Origin: an uncultured Bacteroidales bacterium
Lineage (GTDB): Bacteria; Bacteroidota; Bacteroidia; Bacteroidales; Muribaculaceae
Length of the DNA: 17,819 nt
Assembly (NCBI GenBank): GCA_958418815.1
Contig: CATZGB010000048.1
Location: 1 to 17,819, forward strand
Reading direction: 5' to 3'
Below the pieces are notes generated by a model that saw only the letters and a list, made by a program, of their open reading frames with translations, made no database searches and had not been told where the DNA came from. This document shows positions 1-7,172 of this stretch, piece by piece. The position numbers and the translations under genes are program-made. Every line of letters begins with the position of its first letter. Position 1 is the first letter of the stretch.

Positions 1-6
1 GCTAAT

Positions 7-42
7 GCCGACTTGAAAATCTATAATCAAGTCGGCTTTTTT
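7..42 (+). terminator. Rho-independent terminator of a gene left of the window
   Basis: A perfect 10-bp stem (GCCGACTTGA at 7-16, TCAAGTCGGC at 27-36) with a 10-nt loop is followed directly by six T residues at 37-42. The T tract lies on the plus-strand 3' side only, so the hairpin should end transcription of a plus-strand gene that lies left of position 1. The minus-strand operon ending at 423 gains no T tract from it, although RNA reading through from that side could still fold it. Confidence 0.85.
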
Positions 43-64
43 CGGACGGATACGGGAAGGGTCT

Positions 65-266
65 CACGCAGATACCGCAGACACGCGGATTTCCGCGGAT
101 GATTAGGATGAGACAAGATTCGTTGGGATTGGTGGGGATTGGTTGTGATTGGCTCACAGATTCCACAGATTACACAGAAGCCATCCGGATGCATCGCTGC
201 CCTTATCCGTGAAATCCGTGAATCCTGTGGAATCAGTGAAATCCGCGCATCTGCGGTATCTGCGTG
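65..266. repeat. Intergenic palindromic repeat cluster
   Basis: This part of the gene-free stretch 43-422 is built from degenerate short units such as ATCCGTGAA, GGATT and CCGCGG. An outer inverted repeat pairs 65-93 with 238-266 (27 of 29 positions, including 17 perfect at 65-81/250-266). An inner one pairs GATTCCACAG (159-168) with CTGTGGAATC (225-234). Between them lie direct GGGATTGG-like units (125-152) and a small ATCCGGAT palindrome (183-190). No credible coding frame spans it. Repeats of this flavour scatter between genes in many Bacteroidota; function is unknown. Confidence 0.7.
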
Positions 267-338
267 CGATTTTTTAACGAATGGGGGTGTTAGGAGTGGT
301 GTCGTGTGCGATGTGGGGGCTGCGAGGGTGCTGCTGAG

Positions 339-430
339 GCTGTACAGCGTATGGTGCGGCGTAGTACAGCGCATATTGCAGTGCATTGCAAGACGCTGTA
401 GGGCGCTGCAGGCGGCGTAGTGTCAGCGCA
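339..430. repeat. Short CAGCG-rich repeats and hairpin after the WalJ-like gene
   Basis: GCGGCGTAGT occurs at 356-365 and again at 412-421, each followed by a CAGCGCA-like stretch, and TACAGCG recurs at 342 and 365. The copy at 365-371 can pair with CGCTGTA at 394-400, enclosing a TTGCA/TGCAA helper stem. The second direct-repeat copy runs into the last codons of the minus-strand WalJ-like gene. The hairpin might stabilise or end that transcript, but there is no T tract, so this is only a structural observation. Confidence 0.45.
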
Positions 431-1499
431 GGGTGAGGGGGATGAGAGGGGTGGAGTCGTAGCGGGGGAGGGCTATGAGCTGCACTGTGGCCATACGGGC
501 GTAGGGGGAGTTGGAGCCGTCGCCGACTGTCGCTCCGGCTGTCGTGAGGGCTTCCTCGACTTGCTGGAGGGCGATTTCAGGTGTATTGTTGTCTTTGCTC
601 AGGTGGCAGAGGAATATGTTGCGCAGCGAGGGGGTATAGATCTCCTGCAGATAACGGGCGGTCACGGCGTTGTCGAGATGGCCGGTGACGGAGCGGATGC
701 GTCCTTTGAGATATTCCGGATAGCTCCCGGCAGAGAGCATCGCGTCGTCGTAGTTGGCCTCGATCATCAGGTAGTTGGCCTGGCGCATGTAGTAGTCTGC
801 GCGCTCGGATATGCATCCCAGGTCGGTGGCGACGGCCATCTTGTGTGAGCCACGGGTGATGAAGAAACCCGCGTTGTCAGAGCCGTCGTGCATCACCTCG
901 AACGCCGTGAGGGTGAAGTTGCCGATGCGGAAGGGGTGTTCCTTGTAGATTGCCCTGTGGTAGTCTTTGATTCGGTTTGAGATGCTGTGGCGACGCAAGA
1001 GCCCGTTGAGTGTCTTGGGGGTGCAGTAGACATGCATGTGGGTTCGCTTGCGTATGAGCTTGTAGACAAACCTCACATGGTCAGAATGGTCGTGGGTGAG
1101 GACAATACCCTTGACGGAGTCCATCTTGATGCCGTGGCGGCGCAGCTCGGTGATGACAGTCGTGTCGTCGACACCTGCGTCAATCAGAAACCCCTCCTCG
1201 CCGTCACCGACATAGGCGCAGTTGCCCGAGCTGCCAGAGCCGAAGGATATGAAGTTGAGCCGGTCGATGGTGGATGTGAGTTCGAGCGGGGAGAAGTCCT
1301 CGCCTGAGAAGATGTCTTGCGGACGGCGGCGTTCGCCGAGCGTCTTTCCGCGCAGGTTGGCTTCGCGGCGTGCGGCCCGCTCGATTACGGGATGTGTGGG
1401 CAGAGGCTCCGCGCCGGGGAAGAGCACAGGGCCATCCAGGTCGTCGAACAATCCGGGCACGGATTCGCTGTAACCGGGACGTTTCTTGTAGCGGGCCAT
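423..1499 (-). CDS. WalJ/YycJ-like metallo-beta-lactamase-fold hydrolase
   Basis: A 358-residue MBL-fold protein. The fold core begins near residue 81 with FGSGSSGNCAYVG, typical of the WalJ (YycJ) group. Metal ligands are visible in THDHSDH (135-141), His204 in EVMHDGSDN, Asp226 in ATDLG, and His274 in GHLDN; CHLSKDNNTPE (298-308) is the usual C-terminal His motif. Family members are cytosolic hydrolases, some with 5'-exonuclease activity linked to DNA repair; the substrate here is unknown. The first 80 residues are a charged extension with no recognised domain, which makes it longer than the usual ~265-residue relatives. It is the last gene of the isomerase-ribH-methyltransferase operon, 15 nt after the methyltransferase stop. 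ATG start at 1497-1499. Confidence 0.88.
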   Translation of the reverse strand: MARYKKRPGYSESVPGLFDDLDGPVLFPGAEPLPTHPVIERAARREANLRGKTLGERRRPQDIFSGEDFSPLELTSTIDRLNFISFGSGSSGNCAYVGDGEEGFLIDAGVDDTTVITELRRHGIKMDSVKGIVLTHDHSDHVRFVYKLIRKRTHMHVYCTPKTLNGLLRRHSISNRIKDYHRAIYKEHPFRIGNFTLTAFEVMHDGSDNAGFFITRGSHKMAVATDLGCISERADYYMRQANYLMIEANYDDAMLSAGSYPEYLKGRIRSVTGHLDNAVTARYLQEIYTPSLRNIFLCHLSKDNNTPEIALQQVEEALTTAGATVGDGSNSPYARMATVQLIALPRYDSTPLIPLTLR

Positions 1500-1514
1500 C
1501 TTGCAGTCTGAGGT

Positions 1515-2222
1515 TTAAAAAAGGAGGAATATGGCCGGAATCTTGTCGAAATCGAGAGTCTCCCTGGCCCAGCGTGAAAGGGGGAGGGTGACAATCCGCT
1601 CCTTGTCGCCGGTAAGGTCTGAGGCGACGCAGAGCAGCCTGTCGCCGGGCAAAGAGGAGGCGAGTTCGGCAATCAGCCGGTTGTTGCGGTAAGGGGTCTC
1701 TATGAAAATCTGGGTCTGGCGCTCCTTGATGATTCGGCGTTCCATCTCCTTCAGTTTTGCCCCGCGCTGGGGCTGGTGGATGGGGAGGTAGCCGTTGAAA
1801 GCGAAGCTTTGGCCGTTGAATCCCGACCCCATCAGGGCCAGAAGGATGCTCGACGGGCCTACAAGCGGCACCACCTTTAGGCCGCGGCGCTGGGCGACGG
1901 CCACGAGGTCTGCCCCTGGGTCGGCCACTGCGGGGCATCCGGCCTCGGAAATCACCCCCATCGGCATCCCCTGCTCAAGTGGGCGGAGCATCGCCGGGAC
2001 ATCCTCGGTCCGGGTATGCTCGTCAAGGACGGTGAATTCTATGCGGTCAATGTCGATGTCGCGGTCGCATTTCTTGAGGAACCGCCGCGCCGAACGCACG
2101 TTCTCCACCACGAAATGGCGGATTTCCCTCAACGGGGCCAGGTTACAGGCCGGCAGCGACCGCTCCAGCGGGGCGTCGTTGTCGAGCGGAACCGGAAAAA
2201 GATACAGCGCGGGGGTGAGCAT
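1515..2222 (-). CDS. SAM-dependent methyltransferase, tetrapyrrole methylase family (RsmI-like)
   Basis: A 235-residue protein. MGVISEAGCPAVADPG (88-103) and VVPLVGPSSILLALMGSG (117-134) match the SAM-binding segments of RsmI, the 2'-O-methyltransferase for C1402 of 16S rRNA. GYLP (144-147) and IFIETPYRNN (172-181) are also RsmI-like. It is shorter than RsmI (~280 residues), lacks its C-terminal helical part, and has LYLFPVPLDN in place of the N-terminal LYxVATPIGN signature. It may therefore be the second, shorter RsmI-type paralogue found in Bacteroidota, and the target nucleotide cannot be read from sequence. The ATG (2220-2222) shares one base with the ribH stop (TGATG); a GTG one codon upstream (2223-2225) is the alternative start. 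The tight overlap implies translational coupling with ribH. Confidence 0.85.
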   Translation of the reverse strand: MLTPALYLFPVPLDNDAPLERSLPACNLAPLREIRHFVVENVRSARRFLKKCDRDIDIDRIEFTVLDEHTRTEDVPAMLRPLEQGMPMGVISEAGCPAVADPGADLVAVAQRRGLKVVPLVGPSSILLALMGSGFNGQSFAFNGYLPIHQPQRGAKLKEMERRIIKERQTQIFIETPYRNNRLIAELASSLPGDRLLCVASDLTGDKERIVTLPLSRWARETLDFDKIPAIFLLF

Positions 2223-2713
2223 CACAGAGATTTTACATGTTGGGCGAATGCGTGCATCTTGATGGCGGCCTCTGCGGCCTCGGAGCCTTTGTTGCCCAGC
2301 GGGCCTCCTGCACGGTCGAGGGCGTCTTGCTCGTTGTCGACTGTCAGCACCCCGAATATCACGGGGATGTCGCAGTCGGCGTTAAGGGCGGTGACACCCT
2401 GGGTGACGCTCTGGCAGACGTAGTCGAAGTGGGGGGTGCCGCCACGGATGACGCATCCGAATACGATTACCGCGTCGTAGAGCGACGATTCGATCAGCTG
2501 TGAGGCGGCGAAGGTCAGCTCAACCGCGCCGGGCACCGCGTAGCAGTCGACCTGGTCATCGGCGAAGCCTTCAGCCTTGAACACCTCCATAGCCCCCTGG
2601 GTGAGGCGTGAGGTGATATGTCCGTTCCATTCCGCGGCCACGATGGCCACGCGCATATTGTCTACTTTGGGGAGGTTGCCTTTGGGGGCGGCTCCCGCAA
2701 GGGATGTTGACAT
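2222..2713 (-). CDS. ribH: 6,7-dimethyl-8-ribityllumazine synthase
   Basis: This enzyme catalyses the penultimate step of riboflavin synthesis, joining 3,4-dihydroxy-2-butanone 4-phosphate to 5-amino-6-ribitylaminouracil in a cytosolic oligomer. The 163 residues contain the full set of family motifs: AAEWN (26-30), PGAVELTFAA (61-70), GCVIRGGTPHFDYVC (86-100, with catalytic His95) and GVLTVDNEQDALDRAG (121-136). The length is normal. I chose the ATG at 2711-2713; a longer open frame upstream encodes only Arg/His-rich sequence overlapping the isomerase gene. It lies 50 nt after the isomerase gene and shares its stop with the methyltransferase start. No other rib gene is present, so the rest of the pathway is elsewhere. 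Confidence 0.97.
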   Translation of the reverse strand: MSTSLAGAAPKGNLPKVDNMRVAIVAAEWNGHITSRLTQGAMEVFKAEGFADDQVDCYAVPGAVELTFAASQLIESSLYDAVIVFGCVIRGGTPHFDYVCQSVTQGVTALNADCDIPVIFGVLTVDNEQDALDRAGGPLGNKGSEAAEAAIKMHAFAQHVKSL

Positions 2714-2763
2714 GTCAGTTATGTATAAGTCTGTGGTTGCTTGAATAATGAGTGGCGCCGGGG

Positions 2764-3372
2764 TCATTTCCCGTGGGAACGGGCGGCATGCCCGAGGTAG
2801 CCGCCGTGGTGGCGCAGGGCATATTCCCGGGCGGTGAACCCGGTCTCTTTCATCACGTTTACGACCAGCACGTCGCCGATGACGGTCATCATGGTGGTGG
2901 ATGTCGTCGGGGTCAGGCCGAGCGGGCACACCTCCGGCGCTCCGCCGGTGTAGAGCGTGGCGTCGGCCATCTCAGCCAGCGGGCTGTCGGCGTTGCCTGT
3001 GATGACGATGATGGGGATGGCCGGAATCAGCCTGCGGGCGAGGTCGACCAGCTCCACTATCTCGCGGGTCTTGCCCGAGTTGGAGATCAGCAGCATCACA
3101 TCGTCGGCCTGGAGGATGCCGAGGTCGCCGTGCTGGGCCTCGGCGGGGTGGAGATTGACAGCCGGGATGCCAGTGGAGCAGAAAGTGGTGGCGATGTTCA
3201 TCGCTATCTGTCCGGCCTTGCCCATCCCGGAGGTGACCAGCTTGCCACCCTTGCGGGCCACATGCTCGACAATCAGGCCCACGGCGCGGGGATAGTCGTC
3301 GGTCACCGGTATGTTCTCTATCGCGCGGCTCTCGGCGAGCAGGATGTCGCGCATCGATTGTTTTATATCCAT
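2764..3372 (-). CDS. kdsD: D-arabinose-5-phosphate isomerase, KpsF/GutQ family, SIS domain only
   Basis: Interconverts ribulose 5-phosphate and arabinose 5-phosphate, the first step toward Kdo for lipopolysaccharide. The 202-residue protein is a single SIS domain: TSGMGKAGQIA (47-57), LHPAEAQHGDLG (74-85), LISNSGKTREI (95-105), APEVCPLGLTPTTSTT (145-160) and the C-terminal LRHHGGYLG (187-195), which carries the active-site His seen as HPGG in relatives. The tandem CBS domains of the ~320-residue E. coli KdsD are absent; single-domain isomerases of this kind are known from Bacteroides fragilis. It is the first gene of a four-gene operon with a good promoter at 3428-3458. ATG start at 3370-3372. 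Confidence 0.9.
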   Translation of the reverse strand: MDIKQSMRDILLAESRAIENIPVTDDYPRAVGLIVEHVARKGGKLVTSGMGKAGQIAMNIATTFCSTGIPAVNLHPAEAQHGDLGILQADDVMLLISNSGKTREIVELVDLARRLIPAIPIIVITGNADSPLAEMADATLYTGGAPEVCPLGLTPTTSTTMMTVIGDVLVVNVMKETGFTAREYALRHHGGYLGHAARSHGK

Positions 3373-3427
3373 CGTTGGGAGAAATCAAAGGTTGAGCACC
3401 TCGGTGTCGACCGGGGGCTTCTGAATA

Positions 3428-3458
3428 CAAAGGTAACTTATTCCGCGCGATTTTCAAA
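3428..3458 (-). promoter_or_regulatory. Bacteroidota-type promoter for the isomerase-ribH operon
   Basis: On the minus strand, TACCTTTG (plus coordinates 3428-3435) matches the -7 consensus TAnnTTTG, and TTTG (3455-3458) matches the -33 element, with 19 nt between them. This is the normal Bacteroides sigma-ABfr arrangement. The expected start near 3422 gives a leader of about 50 nt before the isomerase ATG. The -33 element lies within the last codons of the upstream thioesterase gene. Confidence 0.75.
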
Positions 3459-3908
3459 ATTTAAAAGCGCCTTTACCCATTTGTCAGGCACGGGGATGCC
3501 TGAGGCCGTGCGTGGGTCGAAACCTGCCATCACCGTCTGGGCGACACACTTCACGTCGCCTGTCAGCGGGTTGTAGATGCGCTGCTCCAGAATGAAGCTG
3601 TGGACCGACATCTTGCCTACGGCCGTGGCCACGGTCAGCGGCTCGTCGAAATAGGCCGGAGAGAAGAAGCTCGCGTTGATGTTGACCACCACCACCGTGG
3701 CGTCATGCCAGTCGACCGGGCCGCCAAGCACCGCCTCGAAGTACCTGACCTTGGCCAGGTCGAGGAGCTGGAGGTAGACCGAGTTGTTGACATGGCCGAA
3801 GATGTCGACATCGTTGAACCGCAACTGCGCCTCAAGGCAGTGGTGGAAAGGGGCAACAGGCGCGGGGACTTTCGGATTGGGACAGGAGGGGATTTCTATC
3901 TGTTTCAT
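3438..3908 (-). CDS. Acyl-CoA thioesterase, hot-dog fold (4HBT/YbgC-like)
   Basis: A 156-residue single hot-dog-fold protein. LRFNDVDIFGHVNNSVYLQL (29-48) is the signature helix and active-site segment of 4-hydroxybenzoyl-CoA/YbgC-type thioesterases, with an acidic residue and Asn/His at the expected sites. NASFFSPAYFDEPLTVAT (78-95) forms the central strand region. Such enzymes hydrolyse acyl-CoA or related thioesters in the cytosol; in menaquinone makers a relative releases 1,4-dihydroxy-2-naphthoate from its CoA ester. Being in the menA operon makes that role worth testing, but nothing in the sequence proves it. ATG at 3906-3908; the open frame extends upstream without family similarity. 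It follows the DUF721 gene by 23 nt. Confidence 0.85.
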   Translation of the reverse strand: MKQIEIPSCPNPKVPAPVAPFHHCLEAQLRFNDVDIFGHVNNSVYLQLLDLAKVRYFEAVLGGPVDWHDATVVVVNINASFFSPAYFDEPLTVATAVGKMSVHSFILEQRIYNPLTGDVKCVAQTVMAGFDPRTASGIPVPDKWVKALLNFENRAE

Positions 3909-3931
3909 TGTCGTTGGATTCTGGGATTGGT

Positions 3932-4222
3932 TCAGTGGAAACGTATCGACTTTATGATTTCGCGCCCGAGTATGTCGTTGATTGACCTGGCGATGGCCTC
4001 GCGGCGGAATGACAGTTCGCTCTTCAGCGGGCCGGAGGATAGATGGACATGCAGCACCCCGTCGGCGACGTAGCGCCGGGTGGTGTAGCGGTTGACTCCC
4101 GGGCCCACCACATCGGCCCACAGCGAGGCCGCCCTCATCGCGAGAATGTCATCCTTCCGGGCTGATGAATCCATCACCCGGTCTATGATTTCGCGCAACG
4201 ACATCGGTTCGGTCCTCTTCAT
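3932..4222 (-). CDS. DUF721 / DciA-like protein
   Basis: A 96-residue protein of the DUF721 family. The visible pattern is LWADVVGPGVNRYTTRRY (34-51), then VLHVHLSSGPLKSELSF (56-72) and a C-terminal INDILGREIIKSIRFH. DUF721 proteins include DciA, the loader of the replicative helicase in bacteria lacking DnaC/DnaI, so a replication role is likely although the Bacteroidota version is short. Its ATG overlaps the recF stop by 4 nt (ATGA), implying coupled translation; recF beside a DUF721 gene is a recurrent pairing in other phyla too. Confidence 0.85.
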   Translation of the reverse strand: MKRTEPMSLREIIDRVMDSSARKDDILAMRAASLWADVVGPGVNRYTTRRYVADGVLHVHLSSGPLKSELSFRREAIARSINDILGREIIKSIRFH

Positions 4223-5337
4223 AAGCCAGTGGTGTTGTCGAGCGGTTGGAAACTGCCGTTCTCAACGAGCCAGGAGCGGTGGTCGCCCGCCCCGGTTCGC
4301 GACATGATGTTGTCGAGATGGCTGCGGTTGGTGTCGGTGATGAAAATCTGGCCGAAGCCCTCGCCCGACACCACCTCCACGAGCCTTTCTACACGCCCCG
4401 CGTCGAGGCGGTCGAAGACATCGTCGAGCAGCATCACAGGCTTCATTCCCGAGGCGTCCTCGAGGAAGCGGTACTGGGCGAGCCTCAACGCCAGGGTGTA
4501 AGTCTTGCACTGTCCCTGCGAGGCAACGCGCCTCACAGGCATGCCGTTGAGCGCCAGCTCCAGGTCGTCTCGGTGGGGGCCCACCGATGTGTGGCCCACC
4601 ATCTCGTCATGGCGGCGCGCTGAGTCGAGCATCGCCTCGAAGCCCCCCGGCTCCGACGCGAGATGGCTCCGGAGACTGATTCCCGGGGTCTCCCCGTCGG
4701 CTGCGATCGCCTCATACCGTCCGGTGAAAATGCCGCACAGCTCCTCCACCCATTTCTGACGGGCGGAGGTCAGGTATATGGCCGCGCGCTCCATCGCCAT
4801 CTCCACCGACAGATACAGGGCCGGGTCGGCGCAATGGTCGCGCAGCAGCTTGTTGCGTTGTTGCAGGGCGCGGGTGTAGCGTATCAGGTGGTCGAGATAG
4901 AGCGGGTCGGCCTGGGATATCACCATGTCCATCAGGCGGCGGCGTTCCTCGCCCGTGCCTGTCACCAGGTCGCTGTCGGCCGGGGAGGCAATCACCAGGG
5001 GGAAAGCCCCGATATGGGTGCTGAGACGTTCGTATTCCTTCCCCGAGCGTTTGAAGCTTTTCCGTTTGCCGGGCTGCAGCCCGAGGGTCAGCTCCTCGTC
5101 GAGCCCGCGCCTGAGATAGCTGCCCCTCAATGTGGCGAATCCCTCCCCCCTGCGTATCAGCTGCATGTCGGGCAGCCCCGAGAAGCTTTTGCAGAAACTG
5201 AGGTAATATATGGCGTCGAGGAGGTTGCTTTTGCCCATGCCGTTGTCGCCCAGGAAACAGTTGACCTTGGGGGAGAACTCGAGGCGCGCCTCGGCGATGT
5301 TCTTGAAATTCGTGATTGCTAATCTGTTGAGCAGCAC
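4219..5337 (-). CDS. recF: DNA replication and repair protein RecF
   Basis: An SMC-like ABC ATPase that works with RecO and RecR to load RecA at single-strand gaps. The 372 residues show Walker A GDNGMGKSN (30-38), GPHRDD (253-258), the ABC signature SQGQCK (273-278) and Walker B VMLLDDVFDRLD (301-312). Ser follows the Walker A lysine where Thr is more usual, and Cys replaces the common Gln in the signature; neither should stop ATP binding. Length is normal for the family. ATG at 5335-5337, 7 nt after the menA stop, and the 3' end overlaps the DUF721 start by 4 nt. It is not next to dnaA, dnaN or gyrB. Confidence 0.97.
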   Translation of the reverse strand: MLLNRLAITNFKNIAEARLEFSPKVNCFLGDNGMGKSNLLDAIYYLSFCKSFSGLPDMQLIRRGEGFATLRGSYLRRGLDEELTLGLQPGKRKSFKRSGKEYERLSTHIGAFPLVIASPADSDLVTGTGEERRRLMDMVISQADPLYLDHLIRYTRALQQRNKLLRDHCADPALYLSVEMAMERAAIYLTSARQKWVEELCGIFTGRYEAIAADGETPGISLRSHLASEPGGFEAMLDSARRHDEMVGHTSVGPHRDDLELALNGMPVRRVASQGQCKTYTLALRLAQYRFLEDASGMKPVMLLDDVFDRLDAGRVERLVEVVSGEGFGQIFITDTNRSHLDNIMSRTGAGDHRSWLVENGSFQPLDNTTGL

Positions 5338-5344
5338 AGGCGTA

Positions 5345-6283
5345 TTACTGTTTGGTGGTTAGGGCCGGGAGGCTGACAATGAGCAGCGCCAGGATGAATA
5401 TCAGCATCAGCATCGCCGTCATGCCGAGGGCCTTGTTGAGCCGCCCCCCCTCATTGCGCCTGATGTAGAGCCACAGGGCGGTGTGGGCCGCGAGGTACAG
5501 CGCGGGGAAGAGCAGCGTCCAACGTCCGGCGTTGAGCCACAGGCCGGCAGTCAGCAGCACGGCGATGAGACCGTCGGCAAGGTAGGCCCAGGCGACAGCC
5601 TTGCGTCCGAAGACCACGGCGGTGGTCAGCTTGTTGACCGCCATGTCGTCATCGTGGTCGCGGTAGTTGTTGACTATTAGTATGTTGGCCGACATCAGAC
5701 CAACGGCCAGTCCGGCGGCGAAGTCGTCATACGAGAAATAGCCAGTCTGGAGGTAGAAGGTGAACCCCACCGGTATCAGGCCGTAGAACACCACCACGGC
5801 TATCTCCCCAAGGGCGTTGCGCGACAATGGGAAGGGGCCGGCGGAATAGCTGAGTGCCCCGATGAGGATGAATATCCCGGCCAGCACCAGCCACCATCCC
5901 CCCCAGTAAATCAGTGTGCAGCCGATGATGGCGGCCAGGGCGAATGCTATCGCGGTGGCGCGGTGCATCGCCAGGGGGGTGATGTCACCCTCCGTGACTC
6001 CGCGTCTGAACCCCTCCCGGCCGGGCTTGTCAAGCCCGTCGCGGTAATCGTAATACTCGTTGGCGAAGTTGCTCCCAATCTGCGCCACCAGGGCGAAAAG
6101 CAGGCAGAGCAACGCCGGAAGCCAGTCGAAATGGCCTCTCTGCGCCGCCACGGCCACACCGGCAAGCACGCCTGATGCTGATGCCGGCAATGTGCGGAGC
6201 CTCATGGCCTCAATCCATGCTTTCAGTGTGCTGCGGCCAGCGGCGGCCTTGTCATCTTTCCTTGTCTCGTTTCCAGTTTTCAT
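5345..6283 (-). CDS. menA: 1,4-dihydroxy-2-naphthoate polyprenyltransferase
   Basis: An integral inner-membrane UbiA-family prenyltransferase that attaches the isoprenoid tail to 1,4-dihydroxy-2-naphthoate in menaquinone synthesis. The 312 residues carry both Asp-rich motifs, NEYYDYRDGLD (75-85) and NNYRDHDDDMAVNKLT (205-220), which bind the prenyl diphosphate through Mg2+, with about eight hydrophobic segments between and after them. I chose the ATG at 6281-6283; the open frame continues upstream but that part overlaps the neighbouring gene and lacks family similarity. A clear promoter lies 9-39 bp upstream. It heads the menA-recF-DUF721-thioesterase operon. Confidence 0.96.
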   Translation of the reverse strand: MKTGNETRKDDKAAAGRSTLKAWIEAMRLRTLPASASGVLAGVAVAAQRGHFDWLPALLCLLFALVAQIGSNFANEYYDYRDGLDKPGREGFRRGVTEGDITPLAMHRATAIAFALAAIIGCTLIYWGGWWLVLAGIFILIGALSYSAGPFPLSRNALGEIAVVVFYGLIPVGFTFYLQTGYFSYDDFAAGLAVGLMSANILIVNNYRDHDDDMAVNKLTTAVVFGRKAVAWAYLADGLIAVLLTAGLWLNAGRWTLLFPALYLAAHTALWLYIRRNEGGRLNKALGMTAMLMLIFILALLIVSLPALTTKQ

Positions 6284-6291
6284 TGCTACTG

Positions 6292-6322
6292 CAAAGTTAC
6301 TTATTTTTGAGGAGAAAGACAA
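6292..6322 (-). promoter_or_regulatory. Bacteroidota-type promoter for menA-recF operon
   Basis: On the minus strand the -7 element TAACTTTG (plus 6292-6299) matches TAnnTTTG exactly. A TTG triplet (plus 6320-6322) lies 20 nt upstream as a partial -33 element. The predicted start falls almost at the menA ATG, so the leader would be very short. The promoter sits in the 46-bp gap after the acyl-ACP thioesterase stop. Confidence 0.65.
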
Positions 6323-6329
6323 CTGCGTC

Positions 6330-7172
6330 TCATCGCGTCGAGAAGCGTAGCAGGGAGCGGAGTATCGGCTGTCCGTCAGGCCCGATAAGTTCGGCGCGGG
6401 TCTCGTCGCCGTCGGTCTGGAGCAGCAGTGTGGCCTCCATGTCGTAACGCGCCTCATGAATGTAGGCTATCTCGAAGCGGGTGAGGCGGTTGGCGTCGTG
6501 GAAACCGAGGCTCCACTGGTTGAGGAGCAAATCGATGTATCTCGAGGAGTTGACGTGGCGGTTGAAGTCGATGTCGGTGTACTGGAAGCGGTAACGGGTC
6601 TCGCGGTACCCGTCGGCTGGCGGCTCCCCCTCGGCGGGACGCGCCACGGTTCTGGGCCGTGAAGGTTTGGCTACGGGCGACTCCTTGGCGGGTATTATCT
6701 CCTTGACCCAGGAGATGCGCGATATGTCGCCCACCTGGCGCGAACGGGTGTCAATCACCGCCCATACCGTGCGGGCGTGGCCAATCACCTCGCCATCCTC
6801 GCCGCAAATCTCGAAGTCGCGCTCTGAGAAGAGCCTGGAAATCGAAGAAATCCAGGTTGATATTGTGTAATTCTCATTGACTCCCGGATAGCGCGTCATC
6901 TCGACCGCCACCCTCGACAGCACCCATGTCTGGTGTTCCCTGACGAGAAAGTCATAGCCGATGCCAATCTGGTTGGCGTGGAGCGTCGCCACCTCTATCA
7001 GCCTGTTTATCAACAGTGTCAGCGGCATCCGTTGCTGAGGATTGCATTCCCCCGGCGTGAGGAAATAACCGGCTGTGAAGACAGGCTTTATGCAGTCGAA
7101 AGATTCGGGGCAATTTGTCAGCGGGTCGCGGGAAATCATAAGATACGGGTCAGTATGGATATTTGATGTCAT
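6330..7172 (-). CDS. Acyl-ACP thioesterase (FatA/FatB-like, double hot-dog)
   Basis: A 280-residue protein with two hot-dog halves, as in bacterial acyl-ACP thioesterases that release free fatty acids from acyl-ACP. The first half holds LINRLIEVATLHANQIGIG (54-72) and the FatA-like TWVLSRVAVEMTRYPGVNE (82-100). The second half holds the catalytic segment DIDFNRHVNSSRYID (200-214), with Asn204 and His206 in the usual NxHVN setting. A Pro-rich linker (about 161-188) joins the halves. It is the last gene of the speA-truA operon, and its ATG (7170-7172) lies inside the truA 3' end, a 23-nt overlap. Chain-length preference cannot be told from sequence. Confidence 0.9.
   Translation of the reverse strand: MTSNIHTDPYLMISRDPLTNCPESFDCIKPVFTAGYFLTPGECNPQQRMPLTLLINRLIEVATLHANQIGIGYDFLVREHQTWVLSRVAVEMTRYPGVNENYTISTWISSISRLFSERDFEICGEDGEVIGHARTVWAVIDTRSRQVGDISRISWVKEIIPAKESPVAKPSRPRTVARPAEGEPPADGYRETRYRFQYTDIDFNRHVNSSRYIDLLLNQWSLGFHDANRLTRFEIAYIHEARYDMEATLLLQTDGDETRAELIGPDGQPILRSLLRFSTR

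Noticed and set aside
139..420. 93-codon open frame in the left repeat region
   Set aside because: It is made of the palindromic repeat units translated, with a repetitive Ile/Arg/Glu pattern and no homologous fold.
1204..1938. 244-codon minus-strand frame overlapping the methyltransferase and hydrolase genes
   Set aside because: It is an Arg/Pro-rich frame-shifted shadow of two conserved genes.
2752..3576. 274-codon plus-strand open frame opposite the isomerase gene
   Set aside because: It is His/Gly-rich shadow sequence over a conserved SIS-domain gene and continues through the promoter region, with no recognisable family.
4663..5322. 219-codon plus-strand open frame opposite recF
   Set aside because: It is antisense to the Walker-motif region of recF and has no domain or plausible start context.
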